Origin: Lachnospiraceae bacterium | Lineage (GTDB): Bacteria; Bacillota; Clostridia; Lachnospirales; Lachnospiraceae | Length of the DNA stretch: 10,312 bases | NCBI GenBank assembly: GCA_024691145.1 | Contig: JAILNW010000139.1 | Coordinates: 1 to 10,312, forward strand | Direction of reading: 5' to 3' | Shown: positions 1-6,858 of the stretch, piece by piece | Layout: each line of letters opens with the position of its first letter | Numbering within the stretch: position 1 is the stretch's first letter | Notes under the pieces: model-generated | The model's input: the letters and a program-made list of their open reading frames with translations, nothing else | Databases searched by the model: none | What the model was told of the DNA's origin: nothing | Made by a program: the position numbers and the translations under genes

Positions 1-1
1 A

Positions 2-184
2 CATATTATTGATGAGAAGTGTTTTGATGCTTTTTATTCAGAAAATTATACTCTTTTTATTGAAAAAAGGGCTGAGTTGGTAAAAGATAAATTTGCGGCA
101 TTGGGAATAAATATTAAAAATGTAGAAAAGGAACAAATTGATAAGCAGATAGACGATGAAGATCTTACTAGCGATATAGAATAA
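2..184 (+). CDS. 3' end of an unidentified protein gene (partial)
   Basis: An open frame enters from the left edge and ends at TAA 182-184, giving the last 60 residues of a protein whose start is outside the window. The tail is charged: the segment FIEKRAELVKDKFAALGI looks like a helix and is followed by an acidic end (QIDDEDLTSDIE). The helix pattern is faintly like the C-terminal ends of DUF262/HNH-type (GmrSD-like) proteins, but this is too weak to name the gene. No convincing terminator follows. The next gene starts 247 bp downstream, so the two are probably not translationally coupled. The call rests on an uninterrupted frame with plausible composition. Confidence 0.6.
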   Translation, partial: HIIDEKCFDAFYSENYTLFIEKRAELVKDKFAALGINIKNVEKEQIDKQIDDEDLTSDIE

Positions 185-431
185 TTTGATGAGTTATTAT
201 AGTTATTTTGTTATAGTATGTGAATAAGAGAAAATCGATATTTGATAATATTGTTACTGATTCAGAATACTATTAATGAGATTATTGAAGAAAACTAGGA
301 ATTTTGAAACAAGTTCTAAGTTTCCTTAAGTTTCATAAAAGGCTGAGAATGGAAATAAATGGGGGATAATAAAACTAGAAACCCAAGTAAATATGCGGGT
401 TAGAGAATAAATACAGAAAGGAAGTTACATT

Positions 432-1217
432 ATGGGCAGAGTATGGCTAAAAACCAAGTATGATTCTTCCTTGGGTATGGAAATCCCGCACAGTATGAAT
501 ATGGCTAATGCTATGTATGGCTTCAGGGAACTTGGTGCAGAGATTATACCATATCATTTAATAGAAGATATATACGATAAGGTATTAAGGGAAGATATAG
601 TTTTAGATTATATCGATCAGGTTAATATGATTTTTAATAAATTTCATGCAACTTATAAGGTTGAGGATTATCCAGAGGTTCTCAACAAGTATCTAGGAAG
701 AAAGGTTTGGAAGGATACTATCAATAATATTTCAAGCCATGAGGAAAAGTGGTCTGCTGGATATTTTGTAAAACCTGTGAGAAATAAAGCATTTACAGGA
801 AAGATTATAAGCAGCATCAAGGACTTAATCGGTTGTGGAAGTTGTTATGAAGACTACGAAGTAATTGTAAGCGAGCCGATAGATATACTGGCAGAGTGGC
901 GTTGTTTTATAAGATATGATAAGATTATGGATGTTAGACCTTATGGAAGTATAAGTCATACAGAATATGAAGGATACAAGTATCATTATGATGCTGATGT
1001 ATTAGAAGCTATGATTAATGATTTTAAAACATGGGAAGAACGTCCAACAGCATGTAGCATGGATATATGCTATACAAAGGATGGAAGAACATTACTTGTT
1101 GAAGTTAATGATGCATATGCTCTTGGCTGCTACGGGCTTCCAGGTTTATTATATGCAAAACTCATATCCGCAAGATGGAGCCAGGTAATGGAAGTTGAGG
1201 ATATATATAATTTTTAG
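432..1217 (+). CDS. ATP-grasp domain protein, R2K (CDC123-like) clade
   Basis: 261 residues, full length for the compact R2K ATP-grasp families. Visible signatures are FVKPV (112-116, candidate ATP-binding Lys114), SEPIDILAEWRCFI (147-160, with Glu155 and Arg157), VRPYG (168-172), SMDICY (209-214) and the metal/ATP site LVEVNDAYALGCYGL (222-236, Glu224, Asn226, Asp227). ATP-grasp enzymes join a carboxylate to an amine or thiol through an acyl-phosphate. The R2K clade was predicted by others to act in peptide or protein modification; the substrate cannot be read here. No signal peptide or membrane segment is seen, so it is probably cytosolic. The start is supported by AAAGGAAG (417-424), 7 nt upstream. 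The 247 bp in front contain only weak promoter-like words. The DUF2262 gene follows after 26 bp and is probably co-transcribed. Confident on the fold, not on the substrate. Confidence 0.82.
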   Translation: MGRVWLKTKYDSSLGMEIPHSMNMANAMYGFRELGAEIIPYHLIEDIYDKVLREDIVLDYIDQVNMIFNKFHATYKVEDYPEVLNKYLGRKVWKDTINNISSHEEKWSAGYFVKPVRNKAFTGKIISSIKDLIGCGSCYEDYEVIVSEPIDILAEWRCFIRYDKIMDVRPYGSISHTEYEGYKYHYDADVLEAMINDFKTWEERPTACSMDICYTKDGRTLLVEVNDAYALGCYGLPGLLYAKLISARWSQVMEVEDIYNF

Positions 1218-1243
1218 CTTAAAATATCGAAAGGAAAATATTT

Positions 1244-2089
1244 ATGAGGGAAAGCATAAAAGAAAAGTTTGCCAAAGATTTTTATGAGGAAGAGTTTGAG
1301 ATACTTGTTTTAATAAAAAATCAAACATATGGAGGAGTTATTCTTGAAAAGAAATGGCGAAGGAAAGTAGCTTATGCATATGCCATGATTGACTTAAGAA
1401 ATAATGAGCTTATTAAAGAAGATTGTGCGATTAATTGGCTTATTAAAGACAAGATATTTGCTAGGAATAAGTATAAATTTGAAAAATATGGTATTTATAA
1501 GCTTCTTGTAAGAAAAGCCAAGCCTGTGGAAAATGATATATTTTCTTCAACATGGAAATATAATAGATACATGGTTGTAAAAATAATAGACAAAAAGGCA
1601 AAAAATAAAGAACTTGAGGAATTGGCTGAATATTTAAAAATACCTGTTATTATAAAAACAAATCATATTGAATTAACATTAGACAGGGATTATAACGTGT
1701 TTCAGGGATATGCTGAGATTGACAATGAGAATTGTGATATTACAGTTGAAACAGATGAAACAGATAGAGAAAAGGCAACAAAGGCTTTGGAAAGATTAAA
1801 AAAATACGAAGACAATCTGAAGGAACTTGATAATAAGTTAAGGAATTTTGCGGCTGATGATATGTTAGAGAATGCGATTGACTGGCAGAGTGGAAGAGAT
1901 GAAGAAGAACAAGAGGAAGAGTTAACTAGAGAAAAGTTCATTGAAAAAATGTCGCTTTGCGGTTTTGAATTTTTACAAGATGGTTGTATTATTGCATATT
2001 ATGACGATGGTGATATGTTTTGGGGACATACAATTGTTGTTGAGATGGATGAGAATGACAATTTTAAAGGCACAAATATAGCGGGTTAG
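1244..2089 (+). CDS. DUF2262 domain protein with an unrecognised N-terminal region
   Basis: 281 residues. The C-terminal half matches what I know of DUF2262: LDRDYNVFQG (146-155) opens a beta-rich part, a helical charged stretch follows (about 173-230, very acidic at 219-227), and the hallmark DDGDMFWGHTIVVEMD (254-269) ends with the typical terminal IAG. Residues 1-135 form a separate, lysine-rich alpha/beta region that I do not recognise. There is no signal peptide or transmembrane segment. The molecular function of DUF2262 is unknown to me. The start is chosen by AAAGGAA (1230-1236), 7 nt before ATG. It follows the ATP-grasp gene after 26 bp, so the two are probably one transcript, which ends near the hairpin at 2101-2127. 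The pairing may be functional, but nothing in the sequence proves it. Confidence 0.75.
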   Translation: MRESIKEKFAKDFYEEEFEILVLIKNQTYGGVILEKKWRRKVAYAYAMIDLRNNELIKEDCAINWLIKDKIFARNKYKFEKYGIYKLLVRKAKPVENDIFSSTWKYNRYMVVKIIDKKAKNKELEELAEYLKIPVIIKTNHIELTLDRDYNVFQGYAEIDNENCDITVETDETDREKATKALERLKKYEDNLKELDNKLRNFAADDMLENAIDWQSGRDEEEQEEELTREKFIEKMSLCGFEFLQDGCIIAYYDDGDMFWGHTIVVEMDENDNFKGTNIAG

Positions 2090-2100
2090 GTAAAAAATAA

Positions 2101-2127
2101 AAAACGCTCCACACTGTGGAGCGTTTT
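2101..2127. terminator. perfect hairpin, probable terminator (possibly bidirectional)
   Basis: AAAACGCTCCAC and GTGGAGCGTTTT form a perfect 12-bp stem around a 3-nt ACT loop, 11 bp after the DUF2262 stop. On the + strand the U-run is only the TTTT inside the stem, followed by AGAAG. On the - strand the stem is followed by a longer T-rich run (complement of 2091-2104). It ends 14 bp before the MATE start, so it lies in the 5' region of that gene, and readthrough or leader use is possible. Confidence 0.65.
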
Positions 2128-2141
2128 AGAAGAAAGAATTT

Positions 2142-3587
2142 ATGGTTAGAAAAATGTCAAAGAATTATTTAGCAATGATGAGAGATGGGGAAAAGCTTAG
2201 TTTAAGAGAGCAGGTAGCAATGATTGTTAAACTAAGTATCCCGGCAATTCTGGCGCAGATTTCAAGTATTGTTATGCAGTATATAGACGCATCAATGGTT
2301 GGAAAGTTAGGTGCCAATGATTCAGCTTCAATTGGACTTGTGGCTTCAAGTACATGGCTGCTTGGAGGTCTCTGTATGGCAGCTGGAACTGGATTTACTG
2401 TAAGCATAGCAAAAAGATGTGGTGCAAAGGATGAAAAAGGAGCCAGAAATCTTGTAAAGATTGGACTTCTTTTTGTTATAATATTCAGCACCATACTGAT
2501 GATAATATCAGCTTTAATAAGCGGCTACCTTCCAGCCTGGCTTGGAGGGAACGAGAATATAAGAAATGGTGCATCTTTATACTTTTATATATTTGCCCTG
2601 TCTCTGCCGTTTGTCCAGCTTAATTCAACAGCAGCAGGCATGGTGCAGTGCAGTGGCAACATGAAAGTGCCGGGAATATTAGAAATTATTATGTGTTTTC
2701 TGGATGTAATATTTAATGCACTGTTTATATTCCCGTCTCATACCTATAATATATATGGAATAAAGATTCATATGATAGGTGCGGGACTTGGAATAACAGG
2801 TGCAGCTATTGGAACAGCACTGGCTGAGGGATTAACGGCATTAACTTTATTATACTTTTTGCTTTTTAAATCAAAAACTCTAAAACCAAGAAAAAATGAG
2901 AAAATGAACGATATAATAGAGGAGATAAAAAACTCTGTTAAAATATCACTTCCAGTGGCACTGGAGCAGTTTATTACATGCTCTTCATATATTGCATTTA
3001 CAAAGATAGTATCGCCACTAGGAACTATAGCATTAGCTGCACATTCATTTTCCATAACAGCAGAAAGCCTTTGCTACATGCCAGGTTATGGTATAGGAGC
3101 AGCAGCAACAACTATTATTGGACAGTCAATAGGTGCCAGAAGGTATGATATGACTAAAAAACTAGGATGGCTTACAACCATGTCAGGTGTGTTAGTAATG
3201 ACAGCAAGCGGAGTGGTTATGTATATAATAGCACCTTACATGATAGGGGTTCTTACACCTGACCCAGAGATTCAGGCATTAGGAACAATGGTTTTAAGAA
3301 TAGAAGCATTTGCAGAACCGCTTTATGCTGCATCAATAGTAGCAACAGGAGTATTCAGAGGTGCGGGAGATACAATAGTTCCAAGTGTTATTAATCTTAT
3401 AAGTATGTGGTTTGTAAGAATTCCCATGGCAGCAGTTCTTGCAGGAAAATATGGCTTAAAGGGCGTATGGATTGCCATGTGTTTTGAATTATGTATAAGA
3501 GGAACATTATTTATTATTCTTCTTGGAACAAGATTTAAGAAACGTGCAGAAGAAGGAACTTATATAGATAGAAAGAAGGAAATGTAA
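2142..3587 (+). CDS. MATE family multidrug/metabolite efflux transporter
   Basis: 481 residues, the usual size for a MATE antiporter (about 440-480) with 12 predicted membrane helices. The first MatE repeat starts near residue 30 (KLSIPAILAQISSIVMQYIDASMVGKLG), the second near 266 (KISLPVALEQFITCSSYIAF), each with six hydrophobic segments. IAKRCGAKDEKGARN and IGQSIGARRYDMTKK are the equivalent cytoplasmic loops of the two halves. MATE proteins export cationic drugs or metabolites using Na+ or H+ gradients; the substrate is not predictable here. The inner-membrane location follows from the helices. The start is uncertain: only a weak AGAAGAAAG lies upstream, and Met5 (2154) is an alternative without a better site. 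No promoter is obvious in the 52 bp before it; a weak TTGAGA-17-TTTAAA lies inside the preceding gene (2040-2068). Its stop overlaps the next start (TAATG), so coupling with the C-S lyase gene is expected. Confidence 0.93.
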   Translation: MVRKMSKNYLAMMRDGEKLSLREQVAMIVKLSIPAILAQISSIVMQYIDASMVGKLGANDSASIGLVASSTWLLGGLCMAAGTGFTVSIAKRCGAKDEKGARNLVKIGLLFVIIFSTILMIISALISGYLPAWLGGNENIRNGASLYFYIFALSLPFVQLNSTAAGMVQCSGNMKVPGILEIIMCFLDVIFNALFIFPSHTYNIYGIKIHMIGAGLGITGAAIGTALAEGLTALTLLYFLLFKSKTLKPRKNEKMNDIIEEIKNSVKISLPVALEQFITCSSYIAFTKIVSPLGTIALAAHSFSITAESLCYMPGYGIGAAATTIIGQSIGARRYDMTKKLGWLTTMSGVLVMTASGVVMYIIAPYMIGVLTPDPEIQALGTMVLRIEAFAEPLYAASIVATGVFRGAGDTIVPSVINLISMWFVRIPMAAVLAGKYGLKGVWIAMCFELCIRGTLFIILLGTRFKKRAEEGTYIDRKKEM

Positions 3588-4741
3588 TGGCTTACAATTT
3601 TGATGAGATAGTTAACAGAAGAAATACAGAATCATATAAATGGGATATAAAAGAAAATGAACTTCCAATGTGGGTTGCAGATATGGATTTTAAGGCTGCA
3701 CCTGAGATTATGGAGGCTCTTTCTAATAAGCTGAATCAGGGGGTTTTTGGCTATGCCATAGTTCCTGATGAGTGGTATGATGCTTATATAAGCTGGTGGC
3801 AGAGAAGACACGGCTATATAATGAAAAAGGAATGGCTTATGTTCTGTACTGGGGTTATACCGGCAATATCAAGTACAGTCAGAAAACTTACAACACCTGC
3901 AGAAAAGGTAGTTATACAGACTCCTGTTTACAATAACTTCTTTAATTCTGTAATTAATAATGGAAGATTTGTTCTTGAGAATAAGCTTATATATAAAGAC
4001 GGAAAGTACGAGATGGATTTTTGCGATTTGGAGAAGAAACTCTCTGATCCACAGACAACACTTATGATACTTTGTAATCCTCATAATCCAGTGGGAAAAA
4101 TCTGGTCTAAGGAAGAATTGTTAAAAGTAGGAGAGTTATGTAAGAAATACCATGTAAATGTGTTAAGTGATGAAATTCATTGCGATATAACAGATCCAGG
4201 AAAATCTTACATTCCATTTGCTTCTGTTTCTGATACATGCAGGGAAATAAGTGTAACAGCAATTGCACCTACTAAGACATTTAATATTGCAGGACTTCAG
4301 ACTTCAGCAATAAGTGTGCCGGATGAGGCCTTAAGAAACAGGGTTAACAGGGGAATTAATACTGACGAAGTTGCAGAACCAAACAGTTTTGCAGTAGATG
4401 CAGCCATAGCAGCATTTGAAAAAGGTGAAAAATGGCTTGATGAATTGAGAGATTACATTTATAATAATAAGATGATAGTAAAGCAGTATTTTAAAGAAAA
4501 TTTAAAAGATATAACTCTTATAGAGTCTGAAGCAACTTATCTTTTATGGCTTGATTGCAGTAAGACAGGTATGGATAGTACAAGGCTTGCAGCTGATATA
4601 AGAAGAAAAACAGGGCTTATACTATCGCCGGGTGGAATATATGGAGGAGATGGAGATTCATTTCTCCGATTTAATATCGCAAGTCCAAGAGGGATGTTAG
4701 AAGACGGACTTAAGCGATTAGGACAATATTTTAATAAATAA
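3587..4741 (+). CDS. MalY/PatB family pyridoxal-phosphate C-S beta-lyase (aminotransferase fold I)
   Basis: 384 residues, full length for the MalY/PatB family, which cleaves cystathionine and related S-conjugates to a thiol, pyruvate and ammonia. Features seen: N-terminal ELPMWVADMDF (25-35), typical of this family; NPHNPVGK (164-171, Asn164 near the cofactor ring); SDEIHCD (194-200, Asp195 to the pyridine nitrogen); the PLP lysine in APTKTFNIAGL (Lys230); and FLRFNIASPR (359-368, Arg361 expected to bind the substrate carboxylate). All key residues are present, so it should be active and cytosolic. AAGGA (3576-3580) lies 6 nt before ATG, and the start overlaps the MATE stop by one base. Coupling with an exporter and DUF3737 suggests one physiological task, perhaps sulfur amino acid or thiol handling, which is inference. 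A plain aminotransferase is less likely given the WVADMDF signature. Confidence 0.92.
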   Translation: MAYNFDEIVNRRNTESYKWDIKENELPMWVADMDFKAAPEIMEALSNKLNQGVFGYAIVPDEWYDAYISWWQRRHGYIMKKEWLMFCTGVIPAISSTVRKLTTPAEKVVIQTPVYNNFFNSVINNGRFVLENKLIYKDGKYEMDFCDLEKKLSDPQTTLMILCNPHNPVGKIWSKEELLKVGELCKKYHVNVLSDEIHCDITDPGKSYIPFASVSDTCREISVTAIAPTKTFNIAGLQTSAISVPDEALRNRVNRGINTDEVAEPNSFAVDAAIAAFEKGEKWLDELRDYIYNNKMIVKQYFKENLKDITLIESEATYLLWLDCSKTGMDSTRLAADIRRKTGLILSPGGIYGGDGDSFLRFNIASPRGMLEDGLKRLGQYFNK

Positions 4742-4757
4742 GACAGGAGGAGTATCT

Positions 4758-5597
4758 ATGGCAACAGCAACAGGTGAGAAGTATACAGGGGAGAGAGCTT
4801 TATTTAAGGCAAATGATATGGTTATTAATGAGTGTGTGTTTTATGATGGCGAATCGCCACTTAAACATTCAAGCAATATAGAACTAAATGAGTGTCTTTT
4901 TAGATGGAAGTACCCATTATGGTACTCTAATGATATAGTTTTAAAGAACAGTGCAATATATGAAAATGGAAGAGCAGGCATATGGTATACAAAAAATATC
5001 AGTGTTTATGATACTATTATTGAGGCTCCAAAGTCATTTAGAAGATCAGATGGAATTGTACTTGATAATATTACATTTTCAAATGCACAGGAAACTTTAT
5101 GGCAGTGCAAGAATATAAAGATTAATAATGTAAATGTTATTAATGGAGACTATTTTCTTATGAACTGTGAGGATGTTGAGATTACTAACTTAAAGATTGT
5201 TGGTAATTATATTCTTGACGGAGCTAAGGATGTGGTTATCCGTAATTCCAAGCTTTTAACTAAGGATGCCTTCTGGAACAGTGAGAACGTTACTGTGTAT
5301 GATTCATTTATTTCAGGTGAGTACCTTGGCTGGAATGCAAAGAACCTTACACTTATTAATTGTACAATTGAAAGTCTTCAGGGATTATGTTATGTTGAAA
5401 ATCTTATTATGAAAAACTGCAGAACAATTGATACAACACTTGCTTTTGAATACTCAAGTGTGGACGCAGATATAAAGGGAAAGATTGATAGTATATATAA
5501 ACCTTCATCTGGTGTTATTAAGGCTGATGAAGTAGGTGAGGTTATTCTTGAAGATGCAGAAGATGATAAGGTTAAGGTTTACAGCAAGGTAATGTAA
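4758..5597 (+). CDS. DUF3737 family protein, predicted right-handed beta-helix
   Basis: 279 residues, typical length for DUF3737. The sequence consists of short repeated beta strands with rungs such as NIELNECLF, DIVLKNSAIY, NISVYDTII, GIVLDNITF, NIKINNVNV, DVEITNLKI, DVVIRNSKL, NVTVYDSFI and NLTLINCTI, about 20 residues apart, which is the pattern of a parallel beta-helix. The segment ESPLKHSSNIELNECLFRWK is characteristic of the family. There is no signal peptide, so it is predicted to be cytosolic. Function is unknown; similar folds bind or cleave carbohydrates, but no catalytic site can be assigned. A strong AGGAGG (4745-4750) sits 7 nt before ATG, and only 16 bp separate it from the C-S lyase gene, so it should be the third gene of that operon. 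No clear terminator follows. The queuosine promoter begins 11 bp after its stop. Confidence 0.88.
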   Translation: MATATGEKYTGERALFKANDMVINECVFYDGESPLKHSSNIELNECLFRWKYPLWYSNDIVLKNSAIYENGRAGIWYTKNISVYDTIIEAPKSFRRSDGIVLDNITFSNAQETLWQCKNIKINNVNVINGDYFLMNCEDVEITNLKIVGNYILDGAKDVVIRNSKLLTKDAFWNSENVTVYDSFISGEYLGWNAKNLTLINCTIESLQGLCYVENLIMKNCRTIDTTLAFEYSSVDADIKGKIDSIYKPSSGVIKADEVGEVILEDAEDDKVKVYSKVM

Positions 5598-5607
5598 AAT
5601 TTTAACA

Positions 5608-5636
5608 TTGACTACATCTGAAATTTGTAGTACAAT
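5608..5636 (+). promoter_or_regulatory. sigmaA-type promoter of the queuosine precursor operon
   Basis: TTGACT (5608-5613), a 17-bp spacer and TACAAT (5631-5636) match the housekeeping consensus at 5/6 positions each. Transcription should start around 5641-5643, which is the first base of the riboswitch stem, supporting both calls. A dyad ACTACA (5611-5616) / TGTAGT (5626-5631) with a 9-nt centre overlaps both promoter boxes and could be an operator or a chance repeat. Confidence 0.85.
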
Positions 5637-5641
5637 CATTA

Positions 5642-5684
5642 CGACAGTTCGTTTGCACCATCCTGTCGGTAAACAAAACTAGGG
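5642..5684 (+). promoter_or_regulatory. preQ1-I-type riboswitch aptamer
   Basis: A perfect 6-bp stem CGACAG (5642-5647) / CTGTCG (5663-5668) closes a loop that starts TTCG and contains GCACCATC. It is followed by the A-rich tail AAACAAAACTAGG (5671-5683). Small stem, TTC-starting loop with a cytosine next to the 3' stem strand, and an A-rich tail ending CTA-GG are the marks of the class I preQ1 aptamer, in which the tail folds back into the loop as an H-type pseudoknot. It lies between a promoter and a terminator in front of genes that make preQ1, the expected ligand. The exact pseudoknot pairs are not clear by eye, and the 15-nt loop is slightly long. A competing fold, GTTT-GC-ACC with GGTAAAC (5651-5659/5668-5674), is possible. 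Without the context I would be less sure. Confidence 0.8.
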
Positions 5685-5741
5685 CAGACATGTGTTTATG
5701 AAGATTTAGGGCAAGCGTCTGTGTATACAGGCGCTTTTTTT
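5685..5741 (+). terminator. attenuator: antiterminator arm and rho-independent terminator of the preQ1 leader
   Basis: AGCGTCTGT (5714-5722) pairs with ACAGGCGCT (5727-5735), 9 bp with one G-U, around a GTAT loop. A run of seven T (5735-5741) follows, making a standard intrinsic terminator in front of queD. CAGAC (5685-5689), directly behind the aptamer tail, can pair with GTCTG (5717-5721) inside the terminator's 5' arm, giving a plausible mutually exclusive antiterminator. Expected logic: bound preQ1 stabilises the aptamer tail, frees the terminator and reduces queD-queF transcription. The switch direction is inferred. Confidence 0.82.
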
Positions 5742-5760
5742 ACGAAATGGAGTATTTAGT

Positions 5761-6180
5761 ATGTATTGTTTGAAAACATCAGCATCCTTTGACAGTGCAC
5801 ATTTCCTTTCAGGGTACAATGGAAAGTGTGCTAACATTCATGGTCATACATGGAGAATTGAAGTTGTTATTTGTGGCGATACTCTTCAGGAAAATGGAGA
5901 GAAGCAGGGGATGTTAATTGATTTTAGTGATTTAAAGAGAATAGTAAAAAGCGTAGCTGATATTTATGATCATACGTTAATATATGAAGAAAACACATTA
6001 AAAGAAAGTACAGTTAATGCACTTATAGATGAAGGTTTTGAATTAACCAAGGTATCTTTCAGACCTACAGCTGAAAACTTTGCATATCATTTTTATGAAA
6101 TGTTAGTTAAACAGGGGCTTAATATTAAGTCGGTTACAGTGTATGAAACTCCTGAAAACTGTGCTGTGTATGAGGTTTAA
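5761..6180 (+). CDS. queD: 6-carboxy-5,6,7,8-tetrahydropterin synthase (QueD)
   Basis: 139 residues, a normal QueD length. It converts 7,8-dihydroneopterin triphosphate to 6-carboxytetrahydropterin, the second step of 7-deazaguanine synthesis. The PTPS/QueD fold is shown by the zinc ligands His14 (DSAHFL) and His27/His29 (NIHGHTW), the catalytic Cys23 in GKCANIHGH (the CxxxHGH pattern that marks QueD), MLIDFSDLK (51-59), the catalytic pair Asp70-His71 (YDHTL), PTAEN (102-106) and YETPEN (128-133) near the C-terminus. All expected catalytic residues are present. The ATG is preceded by GGAG (5749-5752) at 8 nt and lies 19 bp after the attenuator T-run. It is the first gene of the five-gene operon and queE begins 4 nt after its stop. 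Confidence 0.97.
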   Translation: MYCLKTSASFDSAHFLSGYNGKCANIHGHTWRIEVVICGDTLQENGEKQGMLIDFSDLKRIVKSVADIYDHTLIYEENTLKESTVNALIDEGFELTKVSFRPTAENFAYHFYEMLVKQGLNIKSVTVYETPENCAVYEV

Positions 6181-6184
6181 GGCT

Positions 6185-6856
6185 ATGGAGAATATAACAT
6201 TTCCAGTTGTTGAAAAGTTTGTAAGTATTAATGGTGAAAGTACAAGAGCTGGTGAAGCAGCAGTTTTTATAAGATTTAGAGGATGTAATCTTTCCTGCAG
6301 TTATTGCGATACAAAGTGGGCTAATACAAGTAGTGCCAAGGCCATCTGTATGACAGTTAGTGAGATTACAGAGTATGTTAATTCTACAGGCATTGTTAAT
6401 GTAACCCTTACAGGAGGAGAACCATTATTACAGGAGAATATTGAGGTTCTTATTGAAAATCTTATAGATAACGGACACCGTGTAGAGATTGAAACCAATG
6501 GAAGTATAAGTATAGAAAAGTATGCAGAACTTAAGTTACGACCAGTATTTACACTTGATTACAAGCTTCCTTGTAGTAACATGGAAAAATATATGCTTAC
6601 AGATAATTATATGTATCTTGATAAAGAGGATACAATTAAGTTTGTTGCTGGAAGCATTGAGGATTTGGAAACTGCAAAAGGCGTTATTGATAAATATGGA
6701 TTAATTGATAAGTGTCATGTTTATATTAGTCCGGTTTTTGGCAGTATTGATGCGAAGGATATAGTTGATTTTATTATAGACAGGAAACTGAATGGAGTAA
6801 GATTGCAGCTGCAGCTTCATAAGTATATTTGGGATCCTGATAAAAGAGGTGTATAG
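6185..6856 (+). CDS. queE: 7-carboxy-7-deazaguanine synthase (QueE), radical SAM enzyme
   Basis: 223 residues from the chosen start. It rearranges 6-carboxytetrahydropterin to 7-carboxy-7-deazaguanine using a [4Fe-4S] cluster and S-adenosylmethionine. The cluster motif CNLSCSYC (Cys34, Cys38, Cys41) has the CX3CX2C spacing; SINGESTRAG (14-23) is the N-terminal QueE signature; TGGEP (76-80) binds SAM; DYKLP (125-129) and the C-terminal LQLHKYIWDPDKRGV are typical of QueE. The frame is open upstream to an ATG at 6143, inside queD, but no ribosome site serves it and the extra residues are not QueE-like. ATG 6185 has GAGG (6172-6175) 9 nt ahead and begins MENITFPVVEKF as expected. It is followed after 2 nt by folE. 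Confidence 0.96.
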   Translation: MENITFPVVEKFVSINGESTRAGEAAVFIRFRGCNLSCSYCDTKWANTSSAKAICMTVSEITEYVNSTGIVNVTLTGGEPLLQENIEVLIENLIDNGHRVEIETNGSISIEKYAELKLRPVFTLDYKLPCSNMEKYMLTDNYMYLDKEDTIKFVAGSIEDLETAKGVIDKYGLIDKCHVYISPVFGSIDAKDIVDFIIDRKLNGVRLQLQLHKYIWDPDKRGV

Positions 6857-6858
6857 AT

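Noticed and set aside
304..370. Promoter-like words before the ATP-grasp gene: TTGAAA (304-309) with TAAGTT at 17 bp, and GATAAT (365-370)
   Set aside because: The first has only 3/6 matches in the -10 box and the second lacks a -35 box. AT-rich DNA gives such words by chance, so no promoter is annotated in 185-431.
1702..1941. Serine-rich minus-strand frame inside the DUF2262 gene, and similar minus-strand frames at 2165-2494, 2768-3055, 3869-4084, 6301-6498, 7689-7895, 9425-9619 and 9765-10100
   Set aside because: All are antisense to well-supported + strand genes, have composition typical of shadows and show no family motif.
6143..6184. Upstream extension of queE to ATG 6143 (or 6170)
   Set aside because: These starts lie inside queD and have no ribosome site. 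ATG 6185 has GAGG at 9 nt and gives the normal QueE N-terminus.
6522..6704. Short + strand frame inside queE, and a similar one at 7613-7885 inside queC
   Set aside because: They are frame-shifted readings of conserved enzymes with no ribosome site or recognisable domain.
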